Positions 36,045 to 46,525 of a stretch of DNA of 64,000 nucleotides are shown here, piece after piece. The position numbers and the translations under genes were made by a program. A model generated the notes under the pieces. That model was not told the DNA's origin. It did not search any database and saw only the letters and a list, made by a program, of their open reading frames with translations. Where the stretch lies: the NCBI GenBank assembly GCA_032871835.1, contig CM065299.1, positions 79,882,204 through 79,946,203 on the forward strand. The letters run 5' to 3'. Source of the DNA: Dipteronia dyeriana. Lineage: Eukaryota; Streptophyta; Magnoliopsida; Sapindales; Sapindaceae. The stretch's first letter is position 1, and each line of letters begins with the position of its first letter.

Positions 36045-36613
36045 ATCATACGGCTGGGAAGGTTCAATGTTATTCATCGAGAATATTACTCCAATCTCAC
36101 CCATGGTATGTCAAAATCCACAATCTAACCTGAAAGAGTCAGTGAGACACTAAGGATTGAGATCACCCATATACAACCATCATTTGTCGATATATATAAA
36201 TCTGTTCATATAATGGATCTTGGTGAGAGATTCATATAGATCAAGACCCTATCCTATATGATTTTATCATATAAAGTTTCTCAATTCCCACATCACTATA
36301 TAAGTAGTCTAGGATAAGACCATTATTACATTATGTAATGGACCGTAAAGGTAGATTAACCACAAACAAAGTACACAACTTTATTTGCTCTCTACAGACT
36401 TTTTAGATTTCAAACCTCAAACTGAATCCTTCTGTATATGACACTCATATACTCAGCTTGAGATTACATTCAGCAATATTGGACATTTTGCATACATGAT
36501 ATAAGCGTACATGTGTTAGTAAATCAGTATTTATAGAACGAAAAAGCTAACTTCTTTTATTCATGTTATTATAACATTTACATATTACAAGCTTTAGGGT
36601 ATAAACACCGACA
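36045..36613 (-). repeat. LTR fragment of the copia B family
   Basis: Matches the U3 end of the B LTRs (compare 18790-19319), with shared CACCCATGGTAT, AACCTGA.GGAGTC and TGACACTCATATAC. Ends GGTATAAACACCGACA at 36613. The expected polypurine tract does not follow, so it is a truncated or solo LTR. More diverged from B than the two B LTRs are from each other. Confidence 0.82.
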
Positions 36614-36649
36614 ATGATCTTATTACTAATCTCTAGAGATGGTCATTTA

Positions 36650-36900
36650 TCCCCTAGAACCCAAGTCCCCCCCCCCCCCCCCCCCCCCCCCCATGTTTGG
36701 GGAAAATATTTTAGGGGGAAATGGGGAAATGGTTTGGTGGGGTGGGGTGGGGTGGGGTGGGGTGAGGGGATGATTTTTATCAATTGAAATAATGATGAGG
36801 ATGGGGGGACCCCTCCCTATTTTCCCTATAAATTTAAGGAAATGGGGATAGGATCCCCATTTCCCCCAAACCTTAAATATAATAATATATATATATAGGA

Positions 36901-36934
<34 letters not shown>

Positions 36935-37154
36935 CTATACTACTTTAAAACCTAACCCTAAATCCTATATACTTCTTAGTAATGAATTGTGTGTTTTTTT
37001 TAGCATGTAATTTTTACTTAAACAGGGGAAATAGGAAAACGAGGTTGTTAATGGAAACGGGGAAAATAGGAAAATGGGAAAAAATGAAGAAAAAAAATAG
37101 GGAGATAGGGATGGGGATGTGATAGGGGGTGGGGGTGGGGGTGGGGGTATGGGT

Positions 37155-37192
<38 letters not shown>

Positions 37193-37262
37193 CTCCCCCT
37201 AAAACTACACCATCCCCATTTTCCCTAAATAGGGATGGGGGGACGGGGAGATCTATATCCAT
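36650..37262. repeat. G/C-homopolymer and GGGGA-rich low-complexity block
   Basis: A C-run of ~24 (about 36669-36692), five tandem GGGGT units (36738-36763), AT and CA dinucleotide runs (36885-36933), three GGGGGT units (37125-37148) and a G-run of ~34 (about 37157-37190). The C-run and G-run could pair across ~460 bp. GGGGATGGGG/CCCCATCCCC motifs recur. It may be a non-autonomous element of the kind rich in GGGGATGGGG, but no target duplication is seen. Confidence 0.7.
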
Positions 37263-37289
37263 TCTTACTAACCTCCATTGTGAACATGC

Positions 37290-37900
37290 AATACATATAT
37301 TCTCATAGAAAATTAATAATATTATGGCCCTTTAATGATGTCTATAAAATATTTCATGGGTCTTATGCATTGTTGCAGATAGTTGGTGACCAAGATGGTC
37401 ATGCCAAAGCATAAATATGTTTTGGATCTGAGAACTTCTGCTTCATGACTATAAAAATCTCTACATTTTATAATTGTATAATATAATCCCTACAAGAAAA
37501 AACAAAACTTTTTTACAATGAGCTTCTGGCCCAAATCATTAGAAATAATACATAAAATATTCAACAATCTTATCATTTATAGTTTCAATATGATATCCAT
37601 TATGCTGTATCTTTTGAACTAAGCAGATTTCTCCTGAATCTACTTGAATAATAAAATATCATTGATATATATTTTAGTATTGTTTAGTAACAATGTTGTG
37701 ACTCTTTTTGAAGCATTCTATCAGATACGCTGGACTTGACATTTGTTTTGAGCAATGTCAAATTAAGGAAAAAAATTTGATTCCACATAATTGTATGTAT
37801 CATTACACTATCGACTAGACATATATATTCATCTTGCGTTTTAATTATACACAATTCGTTGTTTAAATCTACATCATTTAGAAAAGACATATTTTTCCTT
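37290..37900 (-). pseudogene. Relic copia protease/gag-pre-integrase fragment
   Basis: Minus-strand matches to a common plant copia polyprotein: YICLVDSVMIHTI (from an LVDSATTHTI-type protease motif), RRNLLSSKDTA (from RRNLLSFKDIR) and WHDHLGHQ (integrase zinc-binding start). Many stops. It belongs to a different copia family from A-D. Confidence 0.6.
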
Positions 37901-38229
37901 CTGAGAATTTTTAAGGTATTATGTGTAAAGTTATTTTATATCTCATAAGAAATAATAACTTTTTCAATAGGTTTATTATGTAAACCTTTTGTTTTGTCAT
38001 TTATAAACATCCATTTATGGGATATGTTTTCATATCTCATAATTCAAGATAAAATTATATTCAAATTTACTCTCTTGATATTGTTTCTTCATAAGCATGT
38101 ATAGAACGGATAAAATACCTTTTTTCAATTTCAATATACCACACGATTCCAACTATGTGATATCGGGATCTTTAATCTTTTACGACCTACACAATGTCCT
38201 ACTAGGATGTGTAGATTTCTTCCTCAATT
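37901..38229. other. AT-rich unassigned stretch
   Basis: No coding frame or repeat recognised. It may be part of the copia C LTR or of the older host repeat next to it; the boundary is not visible. Confidence 0.4.
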
Positions 38230-38941
38230 AAATGATATGATAGTAAAACATCAAAGAAATTAAATCATGGATCATATTGATTTTTCAAACTTCGGGTTCA
38301 ACCATAAAGTATAGGTTCATGCATAAATTTCAGAAAAAATCAAAACTTCGGGTCCTGAAAGGAAATTACAGTTTGACCTTCCAGATGAAAGAATTATAAC
38401 CTGATTAGATTCAAAACTTCTGATAAACTTTGATATTAAAAATTTTAATATCACAATTTAAATTGAATTTAGAGCTTCAGGTTTGATTATAACTTCATGT
38501 TCAAAATTTAAAAACTTCAAGTTTAGATTCAATACTTTGTATTCAAAATTAGAACTTTAGGTGCTATATTGAATTCGAATTTCGGAACTTCAAGTTCCAA
38601 GTATGGCATTCATGTATATATTAATGAATCTAGAACTTCAGGTTCTAATCGGCTGGCAAAACCATGCTGACTTAAATATAATAATAATAAATCCAGAAAC
38701 TTCAGATTCTAGTTAGTCGATCTAGCTGAGCTTAGTTTTACTTGCACAATAATAAATCAAGTACAAATAAATTCAAAAACTTCATGTTCTGAATAATTGG
38801 CTTAATGATTATTTACTTTTGACAATTATAATAATTAAACTATAGATGTTATAAAATTTGTTCAACTAGAAATCACTTTATTAATATAAAAATAATGTCA
38901 GATACATTATTACACTCTTATTATTGAGCATAATCCTAACA
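38230..38941 (-). repeat. 3' LTR remnant of copia C with an AACTTCAGGTTC motif array
   Basis: The inner ~130 bp match the D LTR (GATTATTTACTTTTGACAA, then GAGCATAATCCTAACA at the end). Further out it differs from D and carries about ten degenerate copies of AACTTCAGGTTC between 38290 and 38790. On the minus strand this is the U3 part. The left limit is a guess. Confidence 0.65.
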
Positions 38942-38955
38942 ATCACTTACTTTCT

Positions 38956-40463
38956 TTATAGCAAGTGCTTCATATCTCTCATCCCCATGTTCTATAGATG
39001 CCCATCAAAACTCTTCTGTGGTACAGCCTTTGTGAAGGGATCCGTTAGATTTTCTGCTGACGTGATCTTGGTAATAGTCAAGTCATTCCTATGTACAATT
39101 TCCATCAAAAGGTGATACTTTCTTTCAGTGTGTCTCTTATGACTTCTTGGTTCTCTCAAATTAGCCACTGCTCTGCTGTTGTGACAGTAGATAGTGATCT
39201 ACTTATTCATAATTGGAACCACTTCCAAGTCAATCAAGGATTGGTATAGCTAAATAGCCTCTTTAGCAGTTTCGCATGCAGCAACATACTCAGCTTCCTT
39301 GGTGGAATCAGTATTGCAAGATTAGTTGATAATTCTCCATATGACTGCGCCTCCTCCAAGAGTAAACACAGATCCTGATGTGGATCTCCTGGAGTCAGAA
39401 TCCGACTGGAAATCAGAATCTGTATAGCTAACGGAAATTAAATCCCCTCCAGAAAATACAAGCATACGATCTCTCATTCTCCTGAGGTACTTGAAAATAT
39501 TCTTGACTACCGTCCAGTGATCAGGATCGGGTTTCGATTGAAACCTGCTAACTATGTCAACAACAAAACAAATATCTAGTCTAGTACATAGCATTGTATA
39601 TATGAGAGTTCCAATTACCGAGGAATATGGAACCCTACTCATGAATTGCTCTTCATGTTCATTCTTAGGAGCTTGTTCCTTAGAAAGTTTGGTTCCATGT
39701 CTAAAAGGTAACATACCATTCTTGGAATCTTGCAGAGATAACCTAGACAAGATGTTATCTATGTATGAAGCTTGGGATAATACAATCGCTCTATTCTTTC
39801 TATCCCTTATTACTGGGATACCAAGAATATAACTTGCTTATCCTAAATTCTTCATATCAAATTGTTTTGCTAACCATTCCTTTGCTGATGTCAATACACC
39901 AACATCGTTTTCGAGAAGTATATCATCTATATAAAGAACTAGGAAAACTAACTTGTCACCTTTGATCCTTTTGTATACACATGGTTCGTCAAGGTTTTGA
40001 ATAAATTTAAAACTTTTTACAGCTTGATCGAACATTATGTTCCAGGATCTAGATACTTCCTATAATCTATATGTGGATCTTTGCAACTTACATACCCTTT
40101 CCTATTGGCATTTTTCAATGAATCCTCCTGGTTGCATCATATAGAGGCTTTTGTCATACTTCCGTTAAGGAAAGCTGTCTTGAAGTCCATTTACCAAATA
40201 TCTAGATCTAAAGATGCTGCAATGGATAAGAGTATCCTAATGGATTTAAGCATGGCCACAAGAGAGAAGGTTTCCTCATAATCGATACCTTCATTTTGTG
40301 TGTAACTTTTAGCTACCAATCTAGCTTTAAAGGTTTCCACATTTCCATCCATATCTATTTTCATATAGTATACCCACTTGCACCCAATGAGTTTTATCTC
40401 TTTAGGCAAGTCTACAAGATACCAGACTTTGTTTTTGAACATAGATTCAATTTCAAATTGCAT
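38956..40463 (-). pseudogene. Copia C reverse transcriptase and RNase H
   Basis: The RT begins [30 protein letters not shown] and FKTAFLNGS follow. The catalytic box is LYIDDILLENDVG, where two residues are missing after LL compared with LLIGNDVG in B and D. The frame 39750-39322 carries FRHGTKLSKEQ, SRVPYSSV and the RNase H start YTDSDFQSD. STKEAEYVAA and ITIYCHNSRAV (His for the expected Asp) then run to a stop at 38956. Frameshifts and stops throughout. Confidence 0.84.
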
Positions 40464-40472
40464 TACCTTTTG

Positions 40473-41694
40473 CTAATGATGACAATCAACATCCTTCATA
40501 GCTTCCTTATACGTGTAGGGATCATCATCATCTGGGAGATTCTCTATTGATTCTCCAAGACTAATGTATCTCTCGTGTTGTCTATTATCCCTCCCACTAC
40601 GACGAGGAAAGGTAGGTTGTTGATCTTGTGTTGGTGCGAAACTTACAATTGGGTCAGGTTGTGTAACCTCTTGTTGAATTGTATCTCTTGAAAGCTCATT
40701 CAGAACAATTCTGCTCTTAGGCACAAAATCATTCATATATTCCTTTTCTAGAAATTTAGCATTTGTCAAAACAAATACATTAAAATTAGAAGGACTATAG
40801 AGACAATATCCTTTAGTTCCTTTTAGATACCCTAAAATTATGCACGTTTCTGAACGGGACTCCACCTTTTTTGCCTTTCCTTTTAACACGTGGGTAGGAC
40901 ATTCAAATATCCTTAAGTATTGTAAAATAGGCTTTTTCTCAGTCCATGATTCATGCGGTGTTTGAGGAACCGACTTAGATGGTACATCATTTAGAATGTA
41001 CATAGCAGTTTTTAAAGCATATCCCCAAAAAGAATTAGGAAGCGTTGAATAACTCAACATAAACCTAACCATGTCCAAAAGAGTTCTATTTCTCCTTTCT
41101 GCCACCCTATTTTGTTGAGGTGTACCTGGCACAGAAAACTGAGAAATTATCCCATTATCAAAAAGATATTGCTAAAACTCACCATATAGATATTCTCCAC
41201 CATGATCAGACCTTAAGAATTTTATGTGTTTCTCAAGCTAATTTTCTACTTCAGTTTTAAATGCTTTGAACATGTCAAAAGCATCTGACTTATGTCTCAT
41301 GAGATATACATAGCCAAATCTCGAGTAATCATCCATGAAAAGTGATAAAGTACTCATATCCACCTCTAGCTTAAATATTCATAGGACCACAAACATCTGT
41401 GTGTCTTAATCCTAAACATTCAGTGGCTATTATGCCTTTGGGCGTGAACGAACTTTTGATCATCTTACATTCCAAACAAGATTCATAAGTTGGTAAATCA
41501 TCAACCTTTAAGTTACTTAAAGGTCCATCACTAACCAATCTTTTGATCCTATGAAGGTTAATATGACCTAGGCACAAATGCCATAGGTAGGTTTCATCTT
41601 TTGATAATTTTATTCTTTTATGATTAGGTTCCATTGATTCTGTGTCTAACAAGTGAGAGATATTTATATGCAATTGAAATAAATCATTTTCCAA
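40473..41694 (-). pseudogene. Copia C integrase
   Basis: Zinc-binding part LWHLCLGHINLHRI and CLECKMIKSSF (41600-41450). Core acidic residues: LRHTDVCGPMNI, RSDHGGEYL and [12 protein letters not shown]. The C-terminal frame 41132-40473 is open for ~219 codons ([39 protein letters not shown]). Stops lie at about 41370 and in the 41150-41340 segment. Confidence 0.85.
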
Positions 41695-41770
41695 TGTATC
41701 TTTGCAAATAAATTTGTTATTCCTACTAATAATAAAACCTTATTAAAAGTAACCGAATATCTAAATTTAT

Positions 41771-42656
41771 TTAAACAAGAAACAAACGTCTAAAATGCCT
41801 ACTAGAATCTAGATTAACTCTATTATCTCCCACTGCACTAGCAAACACCAATGGTCTATTGCCTAAATGCAAGTTGAATTCATTATCATATAATCGTTTC
41901 TTTCCCTTGAACCCCTGTTCACCATAAAGGAAACACTTTCCTTCGATCTTGGTTACTTTCTTGGTCTCCTTCTTGGTAGACCCAAGTTGGTTTTTCTTCT
42001 GTTGTTTCTTGACCTTCCTACAGGTCTTAACAGTAGCAACTTTACCTACCGTATGAATCTTTTGACCCTTGCTTTTCACAAGGTTTTTCTCAGCGCCTTG
42101 AACATCTTGCATCAGGTTCTACAAGGTGTATTCCTTATTGTTCAAGGTGAAGTCCAACTTGAACTAATCAAAGGAATCCAACAGGGAGTTAACAATCATG
42201 TCAATTTCTATCTCACCATCTATCTCAGCACTATTAAGTTCAGCAAGTGCTATGACTTTCATTATGTGATCTTTCATAGCATATCTAGGTTTCATCATAA
42301 GATTCATGAAAACAGTCACTGCCTCTCTTAGTCGTCCTGGACTTCATAGCAAACATCTCCTCTAGAGACATCATTATATTAGCAGAAGTCTCCATTCCTT
42401 CATGTTGTTGTTGCAACACGTCGGAGATAGTGTCCATAATGTAACATTTTGCCATCTCATCAGAGACCTTCCATAGTTGATACTTGTCTATTTTCTCCTC
42501 AGTAGATTCATTAGTAGAAATTTGTGGTTTAGGGGTACACATAACAAACTTATGGCTTTCAGCTTGCAGCAACATCCCAATTTTCCTTTTACATATAACA
42601 TAATTATCACCAGTTAAAGTATTATCTCTTAGGATATTGATTAGAGATGGGGTCAT
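41771..42656 (-). pseudogene. Copia C gag with zinc knuckle and protease deleted
   Basis: ATG at 42654-42656 (MTPSLINILRDNTLTGDNY), open to ~42285 (DTISDVLQQQHEGMET). The Lys-rich segment KKQQKKNQLGSTKKETKK follows in 42112-41771. Here GKCFLYGEQGFKGKKRL joins the first half of the knuckle directly to sequence that in D lies after the protease, so ~150 bp with the CX2CX4HX4C end and D-S-G site are gone. Confidence 0.82.
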
Positions 42657-43710
42657 GATATCTAAATAATAACAAAAATTATATAAGTAAACAATCAAGA
42701 TAAAGTACTTTCGAATATTTATTTTAAATAAAATAAAATAATTCAATCGTAAAATTCAACGGTGATCCAACAATCATAAATGTTGTGCCTCTTTTGAGAG
42801 TTCGCACCATATACTAGTTGGACTAGGTCCCACCTAATTGTTAACATAACAACCAGCGTTTTCAATTTTAGCCTTGCGATTTTATTAACAAGAACTCTTG
42901 GATGGATATCAATAAAATCACATTGAGTGTGTTACCAAGTTATCGACCTTCAATATATTCCCTTACGAAAATCCCTCATTTGAGAGTAGATATTGTTTGA
43001 GTCAATTGTCTAGTCTATCCTTGTAAGGAAGTATCTTGCTAAATTCCATTCATGGTTATCCCTTGGGGGGGTTATCACATGAGGCATAAAGTTCAACTAA
43101 ACTTGGAGGCCATAGGTGTTCCAAAACACATTCTCCCACTCAATTATTTAAGGTGTGTGACTGAATTCCATAGAATAATTTACCAAGTTATCTAGATGGC
43201 AATTAGATACCTAAACAATTCAATGCATGTTCATACGAAAAGAGATATATGAGTGACACTTATATTTTATATGACATGTTATCAAACAATGACAAACATT
43301 GCAATATTAACGAAAAAATAAATAGCCACAATTTTGGTCCATCATAAAAAAACAAGTAAATTACTTTTGTTTGAAATACAAAACCCTGATCTTAACTTGG
43401 CAAACAAGTCATCAAGCGGCCGCTGTCCAAAGGTCTCGTGACTAGGCATTTGCGTGCTTGAAGCCTTATCTGGCTGCTCCACGTTACTCTATTACTTCTT
43501 TTTCTGCTTTGAATTATTCAATTCTTCAGTTCTTCGAAACTTGAATATATTACAACATAATTTTTTTTATTACCAAAAAAAAAAAAAACTTAGCAACTAC
43601 CAAGAAGGAAATTATGGCAATGATAGGAAACCCTTCTTGTTACAATTCCAAAACAAAATTACATTGAAATTCTAGGACCAAAATTGAGCAATAAAAAATC
43701 ACATTATAAA

Positions 43711-43752
<42 letters not shown>

Positions 43753-43778
43753 CATCAATAAATAAAGGGTACAACCAA
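42657..43778 (-). other. Untranslated leader of copia C
   Basis: About 1.1 kb without coding sense, homologous in large part to the D leader (58452-59808). Contains a poly-A/T run near 43561-43589 and an (AT)n tract at 43713-43750. Confidence 0.7.
43713..43750. repeat. (AT)n microsatellite in the copia C leader
   Basis: About 19 AT units close to the PBS; a similar tract is at 59646-59681 in D. Confidence 0.95.
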
Positions 43779-43790
43779 GCTCTGATACCA
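43779..43790 (-). other. Primer binding site of copia C
   Basis: Minus strand TGGTATCAGAGC, exact initiator-Met type PBS. Confidence 0.92.
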
Positions 43791-43792
43791 AT

Positions 43793-43856
43793 TGTAGGAG
43801 AAAACGCGTGGTGGAAGCGGGAAATTCGATTGGTATATTTCAAAACAAAAAAATTC
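43793..43856 (-). repeat. 64-bp stub of the copia C 5' LTR
   Basis: Begins TGTAGGAGAAAAC on the plus strand, comparable to TGTAGGGAAAAAA of D. It is cut by the G2 LTR starting at 43857. Confidence 0.78.
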
Positions 43857-44965
43857 TGTTAATAGTGAAATTTGGTCAGGGGTCAAAGAGAAATTTTCCA
43901 CCCATAATCAACAATCATGAAGCCCAGAAAGACAGTAAAGCCACCCCGCAGGAGTAGGAAAGGCCAGTTTGTCTTCAAAACTACCAGAAAACAAGCCAGA
44001 CGCAACCTAGACCAGCCCCCACGAGAGTACTGGAACCTGGGCTTCTCCAGGCCATCTATCGGGGAACCTCATCTCTGAGGTCGAGCTCCACAACCGCCCC
44101 GTGAATGCTTGGGGAAGTCTCTAAGCTTAAGAGACATTCGAAAGAAGCCCGCCAACCTCTCCAGAAGCCCGCTATCCTTAATGGACATAAAGGAAGAATC
44201 ACACCTAAATCTACACTACCCCAGCTACCTCCAGGAAGGTCTACAAGAGCACCTCAAGCCACCAAGGGTCTGGGAAAATCCATCTTAAGCTTCTAAGAAC
44301 AGAGCCAGAGCAAGGATCTACCTCGCTCTACGGGGCAACAGGCAGCTGGCAGGGTGACCTCCATGGAGATTCATGGCACGAGTGCACACAGGAATGTCTC
44401 CAAGTAATATTTACATGCACGTCAAGAGTTTGATACAAATAAGGGAACAAACTTATCTCCATCAATGATATCATCGAATCCAGTAACAATTCAAATTCAA
44501 TTGGCGAATCCTAACAGATAAGGAGGGAACGGATTCATGGGATCACAGAAAAGTATTTACGAACTAAAACCTTCTTGGGCGATATATATATGTGAGAACA
44601 ACGACAGATACAAAGGAGAGAACAACATATAACATAGAAAACAAAGATATATATATATATAAGATAGAAAAAAGAAGGGAATGCCTAAATTCTGGATTCA
44701 GAACACAGTCACCTTCATCTCCACTATTCGACAGGCATAGAGTTGCCACCCCCCCACACATTCGAGAGACTGTGAGCATACAAGAGAGCAATTTATACTT
44801 TAAAGCAATATATCAATAATAAAGCTCCCATTTACTGTTCAACCTCTCGTCTACCTCTTAAACAGGTCGGGAACCAACGGTACCAACCCCGGCCACCACT
44901 TTCGTTGTAGTGGTCTCAAGGGTGTTAACAGAAATTTCTCATCTCGAGCAAATTTCCCGTCAACA
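43857..44965 (+). repeat. 5' LTR of G2
   Basis: 1109 bp, TGTTAATAGTG...CCCGTCAACA. Homologous to the G1 and G3 LTRs and to 62364-63554. Contains a short (AT)n near 44648. Confidence 0.88.
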
Positions 44966-44970
44966 CTTTC

Positions 44971-44988
44971 TGGCACCGTCTGTGAGAA
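44971..44988 (+). other. Primer binding site of G2
   Basis: TGGCACCGTCTGTGAGAA, five bases after the LTR. Matches the G1 site in its first ten bases. Confidence 0.78.
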
Positions 44989-45043
44989 ACTTCTCACACC
45001 ACCATCTTTTTACATTCGAAAAGTTTGTCATTTCATTGTCATC

Positions 45044-46525
45044 ATGAGGCTCCGCTCCTCATAAGGGCAGCAGGGCAGTAGGGCATGTCGGGACAACCTT
45101 CTGCTACATCGACACGAAAGGTCCCGAGGAAAGGGAGAAAATTCAGGCTCCATAGCCAGGTTCCCACCCTAGCCAACCAATGTACGGGCTCTGTATCCCC
45201 CTCTAGGAAGTCAGGTCGAGCTTGACCAACAAGCGGCGGCCTTTGTAGAAAACGTCCGCCTTCGATTACTCGTTGAGGGTATCATTATCCAACAAGCGGG
45301 TCTCTGCAATCAGGGGGAGTCAAGCAGGCCTAGGGCTAGGCAACCCTCCTTTGATCGCTTGGGACGTGCCCCTCGGGAATCAACTCTTAATAGAATGGGG
45401 CTCCCGACCTTGATCCGAGATAGGCTAGAGCCCAAGCCCCATGTTCCCGAAGCACTGCCACGCTACCAACCAAGACAAGTCAGATCCGCAGCAGATGTCC
45501 TTCCCCGGGGAAGGGAAGATCTCCTCAACCCCATGACTACAAGGAGGGAAGCACAGGGTAGATAAGAAGAAAGTCAGCAAAGCCCCCCAGCGAACCCCTT
45601 TCGAAGAAGGAACCGGGTAGAGGTTTCCAGTTCATCAGAATGATCCGATGGTGAAGAATCTGAGATCGACTCAAGGAAATATGAAAGCAATCGACTAAGG
45701 GACCAGTTGGCAGAGCTTCAGAAAGAGGTCCAATTGATGAAGAAAGGGAAGTACAAAGAGGACAAGAAAGATCCTCTAAGTGGAATGAATGCCTTCTTAA
45801 CCAGAAGGGTCTGGAAGGCAGAGCTCCCGCCTAAGTTCAAAATGCCAACTGACAGGTTCTCCTGGACTAAAGATCCTCTGAGCCACATAGAGAGCTTCGT
45901 TCAACAGATAGAGGTTCAGAACACAACCAGAGCTGCTATGTGTCGAATGTTCCCCACTACACTTACGGATTATGCTAAAACCTGGATTAGAAAGTTACCT
46001 GCTGGAAGTGTGGATTCCTTCACCAAGTTATCAACCGACTTTTACTTATAATTCCAGGGAGTTAAGCCTAGACTGAAGGACCCGATCCATCTACAATACG
46101 TGATCCAAGAGAGAAGGGAAACCCTCTGGGCTTATATCAAGCGTTTCCATAAGAAAGTCATCCATATGGTGGTCTTCACCGAGAAGGAAACACTCGCCAA
46201 CTTCAGAAGAAACTTATGGGCGGAAAAACTGTTTCTGTCTTTTGCCAAGAGACCTCTGGAAACCTACCAGGAAGCCTATGATCGGGCTCTAGAACAGATT
46301 GAGGTCGACGAACAGCTCAATGTCAAGATAGAGCATGACGACATAAGAGCCGTAAAGCGATAAAAAAAGAAGCTTCCAGACCCGAGCAAGCTCAGAAAAG
46401 CCAGAACAAACCCGCTCATAAATCAACATACGATTTCCCTCTTCCTCACCCCAGATCGGAAAGGTATCTGGATAAACGGGCTCCTCCTCAAGCTTTACCA
46501 CCTCCCAGGACAGTGACTCAACGCT
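45044..46525 (+). pseudogene. G2 gag
   Basis: ATG at 45044-45046 (MRLRSS, then a TAA). QQAAAFVENVRLRLLVEGI and PRGREDLLNPMTTRRE follow. The gag domain is at 45707-46363: LPPKFKMPTDRF, DPLSHIESFVQQIEV, TRAAMCRMFPTTL, KLPAGSVDSFTKL, a TAA, then VFTEKETLANFRRNLW and EAYDRALEQIEV. It ends at PPPRTVTQR, where a deletion removes the Cys/His cluster. Best preserved gag of the three Tat copies. Confidence 0.86.

Larger units (their letters stand above)
38230..43856 (-). mobile_element. Ty1/copia element C, partly truncated
   Basis: The internal region is complete from PBS (43779-43790) to the polypurine-like end at 38942. The 5' LTR is reduced to 64 bp because Tat element G2 begins at 43857. The 3' LTR is a remnant with an uncertain left edge. 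Coding DNA is closely related to copia D (shared MTPSLINIL start of gag and SRVPY.S block in RT). It lacks the zinc knuckle and protease site because of a deletion. Confidence 0.82.

Noticed and set aside
38290..38800. Heat-shock elements in the copia C LTR (as in ONSEN-type copia)
   Set aside because: The motif has GAA and TTC one base apart (GAACTTC), not the two-base spacing of a heat-shock element.
44592..44819. Short frames on both strands in the G2 LTR
   Set aside because: LTR sequence with an (AT)n tract; not conserved in the other Tat LTRs.
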